DNA of 64,000 nucleotides from assembly GCF_036014015.1 (NCBI RefSeq), contig NZ_CP107905.1, positions 4,898,001 through 4,962,000 of the forward strand. The letters run 5' to 3'. Source of the DNA: Streptomyces sp. NBC_00457 (GTDB lineage Bacteria > Actinomycetota > Actinomycetes > Streptomycetales > Streptomycetaceae). Made by a program: the position numbers and the translations under genes. The notes below the pieces were generated by a model, which had not been told where the DNA came from, ran no database searches, and saw nothing but the letters and a program-made list of their open reading frames with translations. Shown here piece by piece: positions 45,027 through 52,295 of the stretch (position 1 is its first letter; every line of letters starts with the position of its first letter).

Positions 45027-46238
45027 TCAGACCTCCAGGAGGGTGTCGAAGGCGGGCGGCAGCCGCTTCCAGGCGTCGCGCCCGGCGGCGTACTCGGCGT
45101 CGGTGAGCAGGCAGGACTCCAGCAGCTCCTGAAGTCCGTCGCGGTCGAGGCCGGGGGACGTGAAGACCAGGTGCTGGCAGCAGTCGCCGTGCTCCGGATG
45201 CCAGTCCATCGCGGCGGCGGCGCGGCGCACCGGCGGCACCATCTCCCAGGCCGCGTCCGGCAGCGCGGCGAGCCAGGGGCCCGCGCTCTCCACGCACAGC
45301 GCACCGCCCGCCGCGTCCCAGTGCAGCAGCGTGTCCGGCTTGTCGGCGAGCCAGAACCGGCCCCGGCTGCGGGCCGCCGCGCAGGTCAGGTCCTCCAGCG
45401 CCGCATACAGCCGCTCCGGGTGGAAGGGCCGGCGGCGGTGCCAGACCAGCGTGGAGACGCCGTGCGCGTCGGCGTCGGCGGGCAGCAGCGCGCACGCGGG
45501 GTGCTGGGCCGCGGCGGCCGACTCGACGTCGAAGCCGGCAAGGGCCGCCTGCGCGAGCGGCGTCAGGGGGCGGCGGCGCGGGGCGGGCACCGTCAGGCCG
45601 TCGTCGGACGGTTCCGGCGCGCGATCGCCCTGAGCGCCCGCCAGGTCACCGTGGCCGACCGGGACCTGACGGGCCGTCGGGTGCAGCTGGGCGAGCAGCT
45701 CGCGGTCCTCGTCGTCGGCCTCCGGGGAGTCGACGAGGGCGAGGACGGGGGCGTACTCCAGCTGTCGCGCGAAGGTGTCGGCGACCGTGCGCTGGTCGGT
45801 GGCCGCGGCGGCGAGGCCGCGCTCCGCCAGGTCGTCGCCGTTGCCGAGGTACGGCAGCAGGAGCGCCGGGTCGACCGCGGTGATCACGCCGGTGACGGTG
45901 AGCCCGCCGCCGGTGACCACCTCGGCCATGGCCTTGGGCTCGACGGAGTCCCACAGCTCGACGATCGCGAGCCGGACCGTTCCGGCGTCGCGCAGGCGCA
46001 GCAGTTCGGGCACCAGGTCTTCCCGCAGCGCGCAGCACGCGCAGTCGTTGACCAGCGGGGCCTCACCGGCGGACAGGATGCCGGTGGCGTCGCGCACGGT
46101 CCGTACGACCGTTCCGGCGACGGCCGTCGCCAGGTCGTGATGGAGTACGACGCTGCCGGGGACGTCGGTGAGCAACCGCTCCACGGTCGCCTTGCGGGCG
46201 TCGGCATGCAGCCCGCCGACGATGACGACGGAGAGCAT
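45027..46238 (-). CDS. CobW/G3E-family putative zinc metallochaperone with a degenerate P-loop
   Basis: 403 residues. The CobW metal site NDCACCALRED (CxCC) lies near residue 65, and the CobW_C domain (about 265-375) includes STLVWHRRRPFHPERLYAALE. In zinc-starvation operons such proteins deliver zinc using GTP hydrolysis. Here the Walker A position reads GGLHADARKAT instead of the GxxGxGKT form, so nucleotide binding may be altered or lost. Its ATG shares one base with the rpmE2 stop (TGATG). Presumably Zur-repressed with the operon. Confidence 0.87.
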   Translation of the reverse strand: MLSVVIVGGLHADARKATVERLLTDVPGSVVLHHDLATAVAGTVVRTVRDATGILSAGEAPLVNDCACCALREDLVPELLRLRDAGTVRLAIVELWDSVEPKAMAEVVTGGGLTVTGVITAVDPALLLPYLGNGDDLAERGLAAAATDQRTVADTFARQLEYAPVLALVDSPEADDEDRELLAQLHPTARQVPVGHGDLAGAQGDRAPEPSDDGLTVPAPRRRPLTPLAQAALAGFDVESAAAAQHPACALLPADADAHGVSTLVWHRRRPFHPERLYAALEDLTCAAARSRGRFWLADKPDTLLHWDAAGGALCVESAGPWLAALPDAAWEMVPPVRRAAAAMDWHPEHGDCCQHLVFTSPGLDRDGLQELLESCLLTDAEYAAGRDAWKRLPPAFDTLLEV

Positions 46239-46486
46239 CAGCCCTGCTTTCCGTACCGGCGCTCGAAGCGCTCGACGCGGCCTGCGGTGTCCAGGACGCG
46301 GGCGGTGCCGGTGTAGAAGGGGTGGCTGACGTTCGAGATCTCGACGTCGACGACCGGGTAGGTGTTGCCGTCCTCCCACTCGACGGTCTTCTCGCTGGTC
46401 ATCGTGGAGCGGGTGAGGAAGGCGTAGTTCGCGGCACGGTCACGGAAGACGACGGGGCCGTACTCGGGGTGGATTTCCTTGCGCAT
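46238..46486 (-). CDS. rpmE2: Type B 50S ribosomal protein bL31
   Basis: 82-residue type B bL31: [36 protein letters not shown] and [20 protein letters not shown]. It lacks the CxxC zinc pairs of the type A protein and is characteristic of zinc-limited cells. Eight bases separate it from rpmG upstream, and it overlaps the CobW-like gene downstream. Confidence 0.96.
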   Translation of the reverse strand: MRKEIHPEYGPVVFRDRAANYAFLTRSTMTSEKTVEWEDGNTYPVVDVEISNVSHPFYTGTARVLDTAGRVERFERRYGKQG

Positions 46487-46494
46487 GGGGTGGT

Positions 46495-46659
46495 TCAGCG
46501 CTCCTCTCGGAAGTCGACGTGACGGCCGACGACCGGGTCGTACTTGCGCAGGGTCATACGGTCCGGGTCGTTGCGGCGGTTCTTGCGGGTCACGTACGTG
46601 TAGCCGGTCCCCGCCGTGGACCGGAGCTTGATGACCGGTCGGAGTTCGTTGCGTGCCAT
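46495..46659 (-). CDS. rpmG: Zinc-independent 50S ribosomal protein bL33
   Basis: 54 residues, read directly from the sequence: [20 protein letters not shown], then [20 protein letters not shown], then [14 protein letters not shown]. No cysteines, unlike the zinc-binding form. ATG 46659 is only 13 bp from the Zur box, and a TAAGAT hexamer 7 bp upstream could be the -10 of a leaderless transcript. First gene of the leftward operon. Confidence 0.95.
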   Translation of the reverse strand: MARNELRPVIKLRSTAGTGYTYVTRKNRRNDPDRMTLRKYDPVVGRHVDFREER

Positions 46660-46672
46660 GCTGGTATCTTAC

Positions 46673-46693
46673 TGAAAATGAATTCCATTTACA
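46673..46693. promoter_or_regulatory. Zur operator between divergent ribosomal protein operons
   Basis: 21-bp near-palindrome, TGAAAATGAATTCCATTTACA, closely matching the actinobacterial Zur box (TGAAAATGATTTTCATTTTCA type). It lies in the 62-bp gap between rpmG and rpmB and can repress both directions when zinc is plentiful. Confidence 0.9.
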
Positions 46694-46721
46694 CAACACC
46701 GTCGAGAGAGGTGCGTCACCC

Positions 46722-46958
46722 TTGTCCGCCCACTGCATGCTGACCGGGGCCCAGCCGGGCTTCGGCAACACGATCTCCCACTCGCACCGGCGGACCTCCC
46801 GCCGCTTCGACCCGAACATCCAGTCCAAGCGCTACTGGCTGCCCAGCGAGGGCCGTTACGTCCGGCTGAAGCTGAGCACGAAGGGCATCAAGACCATCGA
46901 CACGATCGGCATCGAGGCGGCCGTGGCCCGGATCCGCGCCCGGGGAGTGAGGGTCTGA
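46722..46958 (+). CDS. rpmB: Zinc-independent 50S ribosomal protein bL28
   Basis: 78 residues from TTG 46722: [56 protein letters not shown]. One Cys remains but the CxxC pair of the zinc form is replaced by CMLT. TTG is the only start matching the family N-terminus. Its TGA overlaps the rpsN ATG (TGATG). Confidence 0.93.
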   Translation: MSAHCMLTGAQPGFGNTISHSHRRTSRRFDPNIQSKRYWLPSEGRYVRLKLSTKGIKTIDTIGIEAAVARIRARGVRV

Positions 46959-47263
46959 TGGCGAAGAAGAGCAAGATCGCGAAGAACGAGAAGCGGCAGG
47001 AGATCGTCGCGCGGTACGCCGGGCGCCGGGCCGAGCTGAAGGAGATCATCCGCCGGCCGTCCTCGACGGAGGCCGAACGCCTCGCCGCCGAGCAGGAGTT
47101 GCGCAGGCAGCCGCGCAACGCCAGCGCCACCCGCGTACGCAACCGCGACAGCGTCGACGGGCGGCCCCGCGGCTACTTCCGCGCCTTCGGGCTGTCCCGG
47201 GTGAACCTGCGTGGACAGGCGCACGCGGGGTACCTGCCGGGGGTCCGGAAGTCCTCCTGGTAA
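46958..47263 (+). CDS. rpsN: Zinc-independent 30S ribosomal protein uS14
   Basis: 101 residues, the long C-minus uS14 form with no Cxx[61 protein letters not shown]. It substitutes for the short zinc-binding uS14. Coupled to rpmB and controlled by the same Zur box. Confidence 0.96.
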   Translation: MAKKSKIAKNEKRQEIVARYAGRRAELKEIIRRPSSTEAERLAAEQELRRQPRNASATRVRNRDSVDGRPRGYFRAFGLSRVNLRGQAHAGYLPGVRKSSW

Positions 47264-47327
47264 GTCCCCTACTGGCAAGTACTGGTAGCTTGCTGCGAAC
47301 CTTCCGGCCAGAGCTTGGGAGCCAGCA

Positions 47328-47813
47328 GTGACTTCGGTGACGAACGTGCGACTCGCGGTCGCCGGCGTGGTGGGCGCGCTGGTGCTGACCGCCTGCGGTG
47401 GCGGCTCGGACGACGACTCCGCGCCGAGCCCCAGCGCCTCCGCCTCCTCGACCGAGACGGCGGACACGGGCGGTGGCACCGGCGGGTCGGCGTCCGCGTC
47501 CGGCGATCTGACGGGCAGCTGGCTCGCCACGACCGACGGCAAGGCCGTCGCGCTGGTCATCACCGGCACGGAGGCCGGGCTCTTCGCGACCGGCGGGACC
47601 GTGTGCAGCGGGACCTCGGGCGAGGAGTCCGGCATGCGGATGATCCACCTCAAGTGCACCGACGGCAGCAAGGACCGGGCGACGGGGATGGTCGACTCCG
47701 TCGACGGGAAGACGCTCAAGGTGACGTGGGAGGACGGGCTCGGCGCGGAGACGTACACCAAGGCGGAGGGCGGGCAGCTGCCTTCGGGGCTGCCCACGGC
47801 GAGCCTGGGCTGA
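47328..47813 (+). CDS. Small secreted lipoprotein, unknown function
   Basis: 161 residues. Lipoprotein signal with lipobox LVLTAC (Cys near residue 23), a Ser/Ala/Thr-rich linker, then a roughly 100-residue beta-rich domain (TGSWLATTDGKAVALVITG, MIHLKCTDGSKDRATGMVDS) with a possible disulfide between the two later cysteines. GTG 47328 with GGGAG upstream. No family recognised. Followed 95 bp later by another lipoprotein gene. Confidence 0.82.
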   Translation: MTSVTNVRLAVAGVVGALVLTACGGGSDDDSAPSPSASASSTETADTGGGTGGSASASGDLTGSWLATTDGKAVALVITGTEAGLFATGGTVCSGTSGEESGMRMIHLKCTDGSKDRATGMVDSVDGKTLKVTWEDGLGAETYTKAEGGQLPSGLPTASLG

Positions 47814-47908
47814 TCACCGGCGGCTCGGTGAGCGGGGGTCCGCAACCGCGCCCCACCCTCATGCGTGATGATCCATGCACGCGACCGCCCACGCCCCCGA
47901 GGAAGCCC

Positions 47909-48451
47909 ATGCGCGCCACACCTCTCGCCGTCACCGCCCTCGCCGCGGCCCTGCTGCTGACCGCCTGCGACAGCGGCGGCAGCAGCAACAGCAGCGCCGA
48001 GGAGCGAGAAGTCACGCAGAGCACAAAACCCGGTGAGCCCTGCAAGATGCACAACGTCGCCATGCACCTGGGGCCGGCCAACAGCGCACCCGCCGTCGGA
48101 GACACGGGCAACCTCGCCGTCACGATCATCAACCGCGACGCCGAGTGCACCGTGGACGGCCTGCCCGCCGCCGGCCTGGACACCGGGGACTCCGTCGGCA
48201 AGGTCCCCGTGGACAAGGCGGCGAAGCCCCAGAAGCTCACGCTCGCCAAGGACGCCGAGGTGTCCTTCACGCTCACCTATGTGCGGGGCGAGGAAGGCGG
48301 GGCGAAGAGCCTCGCCGCGAAGACGCTGAAGATCTACCTGCCCGGCGACACCAGCCCTCGCGACTTCCCTTGGGAGTACGGCGATGTCGCCCTCAAGAGC
48401 GGTGACGTGCCGGACGCCTCGCTCAGCGGGTTCCAGCAGACGGGCGACTGA
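47909..48451 (+). CDS. DUF4232-type lipoprotein
   Basis: 180 residues. Lipobox LLLTACDSGG (Cys near 20), a Ser/Asn-rich linker, then a DUF4232-like domain (NVAMHLGPANSAPAVGDTGN, INRDAECTVDGLPAAGLD, VSFTLTYVRGEEGG). DUF4232 domains are abundant on streptomycete surfaces, of unknown ligand. GAGGAAG precedes ATG 47909. It converges with the DUF2786 gene (3-bp gap). Confidence 0.83.
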   Translation: MRATPLAVTALAAALLLTACDSGGSSNSSAEEREVTQSTKPGEPCKMHNVAMHLGPANSAPAVGDTGNLAVTIINRDAECTVDGLPAAGLDTGDSVGKVPVDKAAKPQKLTLAKDAEVSFTLTYVRGEEGGAKSLAAKTLKIYLPGDTSPRDFPWEYGDVALKSGDVPDASLSGFQQTGD

Positions 48452-48454
48452 GGC

Positions 48455-49555
48455 TCAGCGCAGCGGCTTCCGGCGGCCGACCTGCGCCCGGTCCGCCGCC
48501 TCAGCCCCTTCCGTCCAGCCCGCCGCGTCCGTGACCCCGCGCAGCCGGGTCGTGGTCGTCTCCGGGAACATGCGGTCCAGGCGGCCGGTGACGGCGAGTT
48601 CCCGGGAGGCGAGGACCGGGAGCAGGTCGCCGGTGACCTGGGTCTCGGCAGCGGCTGCCAGGCGGGTGCCGACGCGGTGGGCGTAGGCCGCGAGGAAGGA
48701 CTGCCGGAAGGTCTTGGTCCGCCTGCGTCCGCCCGCGCGCTGGGCGGCCTCCGCCTTCGTCATCGCGGTCTGCGCCTGCACCAGCAGTGAGGTGTAGAGG
48801 AGTTCGACGGCCTCCAGGTCGGGTTCGAAGCCGACGACGGTGGTGAAGCCGAGAGGTTCGTTCCACACGGCACGGCAGTGGTTGGCAGTGGCGACCGCGT
48901 CCAGCAGCACCGCCTTGGCCTGCTCGTACGGCGGCTCGACCCCGATCCGGCAGGCGCCGGGCACGTCCGCGGTGGGCGCCCGGCCCGCCAGCAGCGCCTC
49001 GTCGATGCTGTGCCGCGCCATCAGCTCCTGCGCCTTGGCGCTGAGCGCCTCCGCCTCCTCCGGAAAGCCGGTCGCCTCCGCCTTCGCCAGCAGGGCGCGG
49101 ATGCGGGTGAGCATGCGGGACTCGGACTTGGGGTGGCTGCCGGACGGCTCGTCCAGGGGCTCCAGCGCGGGCAGGCGCAGCAGCAGCCGGTACAGCTCCA
49201 GGACGGCCGTCGCGTGCGAGAAGCGGTCGGTGGCGGGCGGGGCTTCGGCGGTCAGTTCGTCGAGCTGTGCGGTCCAGCGGGGGCCGCGCGGTCGGTCGTA
49301 CGACATCTGCGCGCGGATGAGGGCCGATACGAGGCGTACGTGTACGTCGTCCAGCTCGCGCCGCACGATCCGTACGACGTCGGCGGGCTGCCAGCCGCGT
49401 CGCCAGGCCGTCGCCACGAACTCCTGGCCGCGGCGGGCGAGTTCGGCGTCCGCGCTCGGGTCGGCGGCGAGGAGGGACGCGCCGGTGTCGAGGGCGGTGT
49501 CGGTGTCGCCGTAGAGGGCGGCCCGGAAGGCACGTTCGACGGTGCTGCTGGTCAC
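48455..49555 (-). CDS. DUF2786 domain protein
   Basis: 366 residues. The central DUF2786 motif SRMLTRIRALLAKAEATGFP, then EEAEALSAKAQELMARHSID (about 165-205), is characteristic; the flanks are helical and unassigned. GTG 49555 gives the likely N-terminus (TSSTVERAFRAALYGD). It is divergent from the Clp-N/HTH gene across a 93-bp region carrying a large palindrome, so the two may be co-regulated. Function unknown; related proteins occur in phages and actinobacteria. Confidence 0.82.
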   Translation of the reverse strand: MTSSTVERAFRAALYGDTDTALDTGASLLAADPSADAELARRGQEFVATAWRRGWQPADVVRIVRRELDDVHVRLVSALIRAQMSYDRPRGPRWTAQLDELTAEAPPATDRFSHATAVLELYRLLLRLPALEPLDEPSGSHPKSESRMLTRIRALLAKAEATGFPEEAEALSAKAQELMARHSIDEALLAGRAPTADVPGACRIGVEPPYEQAKAVLLDAVATANHCRAVWNEPLGFTTVVGFEPDLEAVELLYTSLLVQAQTAMTKAEAAQRAGGRRRTKTFRQSFLAAYAHRVGTRLAAAAETQVTGDLLPVLASRELAVTGRLDRMFPETTTTRLRGVTDAAGWTEGAEAADRAQVGRRKPLR

Positions 49556-49596
49556 GTGGCGATCGTGCCATGGGGGCACGCGCGCGTGGACGGCAT

Positions 49597-49648
49597 GGGG
49601 TGTCAACCCGGGGTTGACACCCCTAAGGGCGCAACCTACGGTTGACAC
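49597..49648 (+). promoter_or_regulatory. 27-bp palindromic operator and leaderless promoter
   Basis: Perfect inverted repeat GGGGTGTCAACCC-G-GGGTTGACACCCC (49597-49623). Its right arm contains TTGACA (49614-49619), followed by a 17-bp spacer and TACGGT (49637-49642). A further GGTTGACAC half-site ends one base before the ATG at 49649, which is about 7 bp past the -10, implying a leaderless mRNA. Confidence 0.85.
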
Positions 49649-50431
49649 ATGTCGACGAACCCAACCACGTCATCCGTACGTCTCGACGAACTCATCGAAG
49701 CCATCAAGAAGGTCCACGACGAGCCCCTCGACCAGCTCCAGGACGCGGTGATCGCCGGTGATCACCTCGGGGAGGTGGCCGACCATCTGATCGGCCACTT
49801 CGTGGACCAGGCCCGGCGATCGGGCGCCTCCTGGACGGACATCGGCAGGAGCATGGGCGTCACCCGGCAGGCCGCGCAGAAGCGCTTCGTGCCGAAGGAG
49901 TCGGCCGACCTCGACCCGCAAGCGGGCTTCGGCCGCTACACGGCGCGTGCCCGCAACGCGGTGATGGCCGCCCACAACGAGGCCGTCGCGGCCCGCAACC
50001 CCGAGGGCCGCCCCGCGCACCTGGTCCTCGGCCTGCTGGCCGATCCGGACGGCCTGGCCGCGAAGGCGATCACGGCGCACGGCGTCCCGCTGGACTCCGT
50101 ACGCCAGGCCGCCACCGCCGCGCTGCCGCCCGCCGCGGACAAGGTCCCCGACCTCGTCCCCTACGGCTCCGACGCCAAGAAGGTCCTGGAGCTCACCTTC
50201 CGCGAGGCCCTGCGCCTCGGCCACAACTACATCGGCACCGAGCACATCCTGCTGGCCCTGCTGGAGTTCGAGAACGGCACGGGTGTTCTGTCCGGCCTCG
50301 GACTCACCAAGCAGGCGATGGAGGAGTACATCGTCGGGCTGCTCTCCCAGTTCCTGAAGAGCGGTGAGGAGACGACCAAGAAGGCCGCTGAGGAGTCCAG
50401 CGAGAAGGACTCCGGGGAGGGCTCCGCGTAG
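49649..50431 (+). CDS. HTH + Clp N-terminal domain protein
   Basis: 260 residues. An N-terminal helical region includes a predicted HTH (ASWTDIGRSMGVTRQAAQKR near residue 55). Two Clp-N repeats follow: FGRYTARARNAVMAAHNEAV with RPAHLVLGLLADPDG, and LELTFREALRLGHNYIGTEH with ILLALLEFENGTGVL. No AAA+ ATPase domain is present, so this is not ClpC itself. It may be a regulator that senses Clp substrates or adaptors and controls its own promoter through the adjoining palindrome (inference). Confidence 0.88.
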   Translation: MSTNPTTSSVRLDELIEAIKKVHDEPLDQLQDAVIAGDHLGEVADHLIGHFVDQARRSGASWTDIGRSMGVTRQAAQKRFVPKESADLDPQAGFGRYTARARNAVMAAHNEAVAARNPEGRPAHLVLGLLADPDGLAAKAITAHGVPLDSVRQAATAALPPAADKVPDLVPYGSDAKKVLELTFREALRLGHNYIGTEHILLALLEFENGTGVLSGLGLTKQAMEEYIVGLLSQFLKSGEETTKKAAEESSEKDSGEGSA

Positions 50432-50494
50432 GGCTCAGGAAGGGCAAAACGCAAGGCTGAGGCCGTTGTCAGACCCGGGTGCCACACTCGCAGC

Positions 50495-52189
50495 ATGACC
50501 GATCGGTGGGCACTCGCTCCGGCCGAGGACGGCGGCGCCGAGCTCGCCCCCCTCGGCCCGGACGGGCTGCCCGCCGGACCGGTCGTGCGGGAGCCGGACC
50601 TGGCCGCGGCGGTGCGCGGCCGGCCGGAGGTCACGCGCTGGGTCTGGCGTTCCACCGCCGAGGTCTATCCGCGTCTGCTCGCCACGGGGGTGCGAGTCGA
50701 GCGGTGCTACGACATCGAGGACGCCGAGACCCTCCTGCTCGGCCACGAGGGGCGGTCCGGCGAACCCCGCTCGGCGGCCGCCGCCCTGGCCCGGCTGCGC
50801 CGCGGCCCCGTACCGCCGGACCCACCCCAGCGCTCGGCCGAACCCGGCGCCCAGTCACCCCTCTTCGAGCCGCAGTCCGTGCATGTACCGCTGGCCGATC
50901 TCATCGAGGTCTACGCCGAGCAGCAGCGCCGGCACGACAAGGCGGCGCACCCGGGGCGGATGCGGCTGCTGACGGCAGCCGAGTCGGCGGGGATGCTGGT
51001 CGCCGCCGAGATGAACCGGGCGGGGCTGCCGTGGAGCGCTGACGTCCACCGCCGGGTGCTGCACGAACTGCTCGGCGAGCGGTATGCGGGCGGCGGGGAG
51101 CCGCGGCGGCTGGCGGAGCTGGCGGACGAGGTGTCGGCCGCCTTCGGGCGCCGGGTGCGGCCCGATCTGCCGGCCGATGTGATCAAGGCCTTCGCGCAGG
51201 CCGGGATCAAGGTCAGATCGACCCGCCGCTGGGAGATCGAGTCCGTCGACCACCCGGCCGTGAAGCCGCTGATCGAGTACAAAAAGCTGTACCGCATCTG
51301 GGTGGCGCACGGCTGGTCCTGGCTGCAGGACTGGGTCCGGGACGGCCGGTTCCGGCCCGAGTTCCTCGCGGGCGGGACCGTCACCGGCCGCTGGGTGACC
51401 AACGGCGGGGGCGCGTTGCAGATCCCCAAGGTCATCCGGCGCGCGGTGGTCGCCGACCCCGGCTGGCGGCTGGTCGTCGCCGACGCCGACCAGATGGAGC
51501 CGCGCGTCCTCGCGGCCATCTCCCGCGACCCCGGGCTGATGGAGGTGGCGGGCAGGGAGACCGACCTGTACCAGTCCGTCTCCGACCGCGCCTTCTCCGG
51601 AGACCGCGCCCAGGCCAAGCTCGCCGTCCTGGGAGCGGTGTACGGGCAGACGTCCGGCGACGGCCTGAAGAACCTCGCCGCCCTCAGACGCCGCTTCCCC
51701 AAGGCGGTGGCGTACGTCGACGACGCGGCGCGCGAGGGCGAGGAGGGGCGGCTCGTACGGACCTGGCTCGGGCGTACGTGTCCCCCGGCGGCCGGAGCGA
51801 CCGACGCCACCACCGAGGAGGCGGGGATTCCGCAGGACGATCCGGCCGACGCGCCGCCCGGCGACGACGCCTGGGTGCCGGGCTACGCCTCCACCAACGC
51901 CCGCGCCCGCGGCCGCTTCGCCCGCAACTTCGTCGTCCAGGGCAGCGCCGCCGACTGGACCCTGCTGCTCCTCGCCGCGCTCCGGCAAGCCTGCGCGGGC
52001 ATGTCGGCGGAACTGGTCTTCTTCCAGCACGACGAGGTGATCGTCCACTGTCCCGAGGAGGAGGCCGAAACGGTCGTGACGGCGATCCGGGAGGCATCGG
52101 ACCTCGCGGGCCGGCTGACGTTCGGTGAGACGCCGGTGCGGTTTCCGTTCACGACGGCGGTGGTGGAGTGTTATGCAGACGCGAAATAA
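50495..52189 (+). CDS. Family-A DNA polymerase homologue (bifunctional 3'-5' exonuclease/polymerase annotation)
   Basis: 564 residues resembling the Klenow part of PolA. The polymerase motifs are present but modified: motif A VADADQMEPRVLA (usual DYSQIELR), O-helix AKLAVLGAVYGQTSGDG, and motif C FFQHDEVIVH. The TVTGRWVTNGGGALQIPK segment matches the primer/template-binding region. The exonuclease region lacks clear DxE, so proofreading is doubtful. A second copy besides the housekeeping PolA is typical in Streptomyces; a repair or plasmid/phage-like role is possible. ATG 50495, 63 bp after the Clp-N gene. Confidence 0.87.
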   Translation: MTDRWALAPAEDGGAELAPLGPDGLPAGPVVREPDLAAAVRGRPEVTRWVWRSTAEVYPRLLATGVRVERCYDIEDAETLLLGHEGRSGEPRSAAAALARLRRGPVPPDPPQRSAEPGAQSPLFEPQSVHVPLADLIEVYAEQQRRHDKAAHPGRMRLLTAAESAGMLVAAEMNRAGLPWSADVHRRVLHELLGERYAGGGEPRRLAELADEVSAAFGRRVRPDLPADVIKAFAQAGIKVRSTRRWEIESVDHPAVKPLIEYKKLYRIWVAHGWSWLQDWVRDGRFRPEFLAGGTVTGRWVTNGGGALQIPKVIRRAVVADPGWRLVVADADQMEPRVLAAISRDPGLMEVAGRETDLYQSVSDRAFSGDRAQAKLAVLGAVYGQTSGDGLKNLAALRRRFPKAVAYVDDAAREGEEGRLVRTWLGRTCPPAAGATDATTEEAGIPQDDPADAPPGDDAWVPGYASTNARARGRFARNFVVQGSAADWTLLLLAALRQACAGMSAELVFFQHDEVIVHCPEEEAETVVTAIREASDLAGRLTFGETPVRFPFTTAVVECYADAK

Positions 52190-52241
52190 GCGCCCCGAAG
52201 GGGCGCGGGGAACTGCGCGACCAGCCCCCACCGGCCCGCAG
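52189..52241. repeat. Dispersed 3'-end palindromic repeat, copy 3
   Basis: 53-bp inverted copy of 38285-38337; it starts with the last base of the polymerase stop codon. The hairpin GCGCCCC-GAA-GGGGCGC can serve as terminator. Confidence 0.85.
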
Positions 52242-52295
52242 GTGTCACCCTCGTCTGGACTTCCACGCGTCCGGCGAAGCGCTTAGCTTCGCCGC

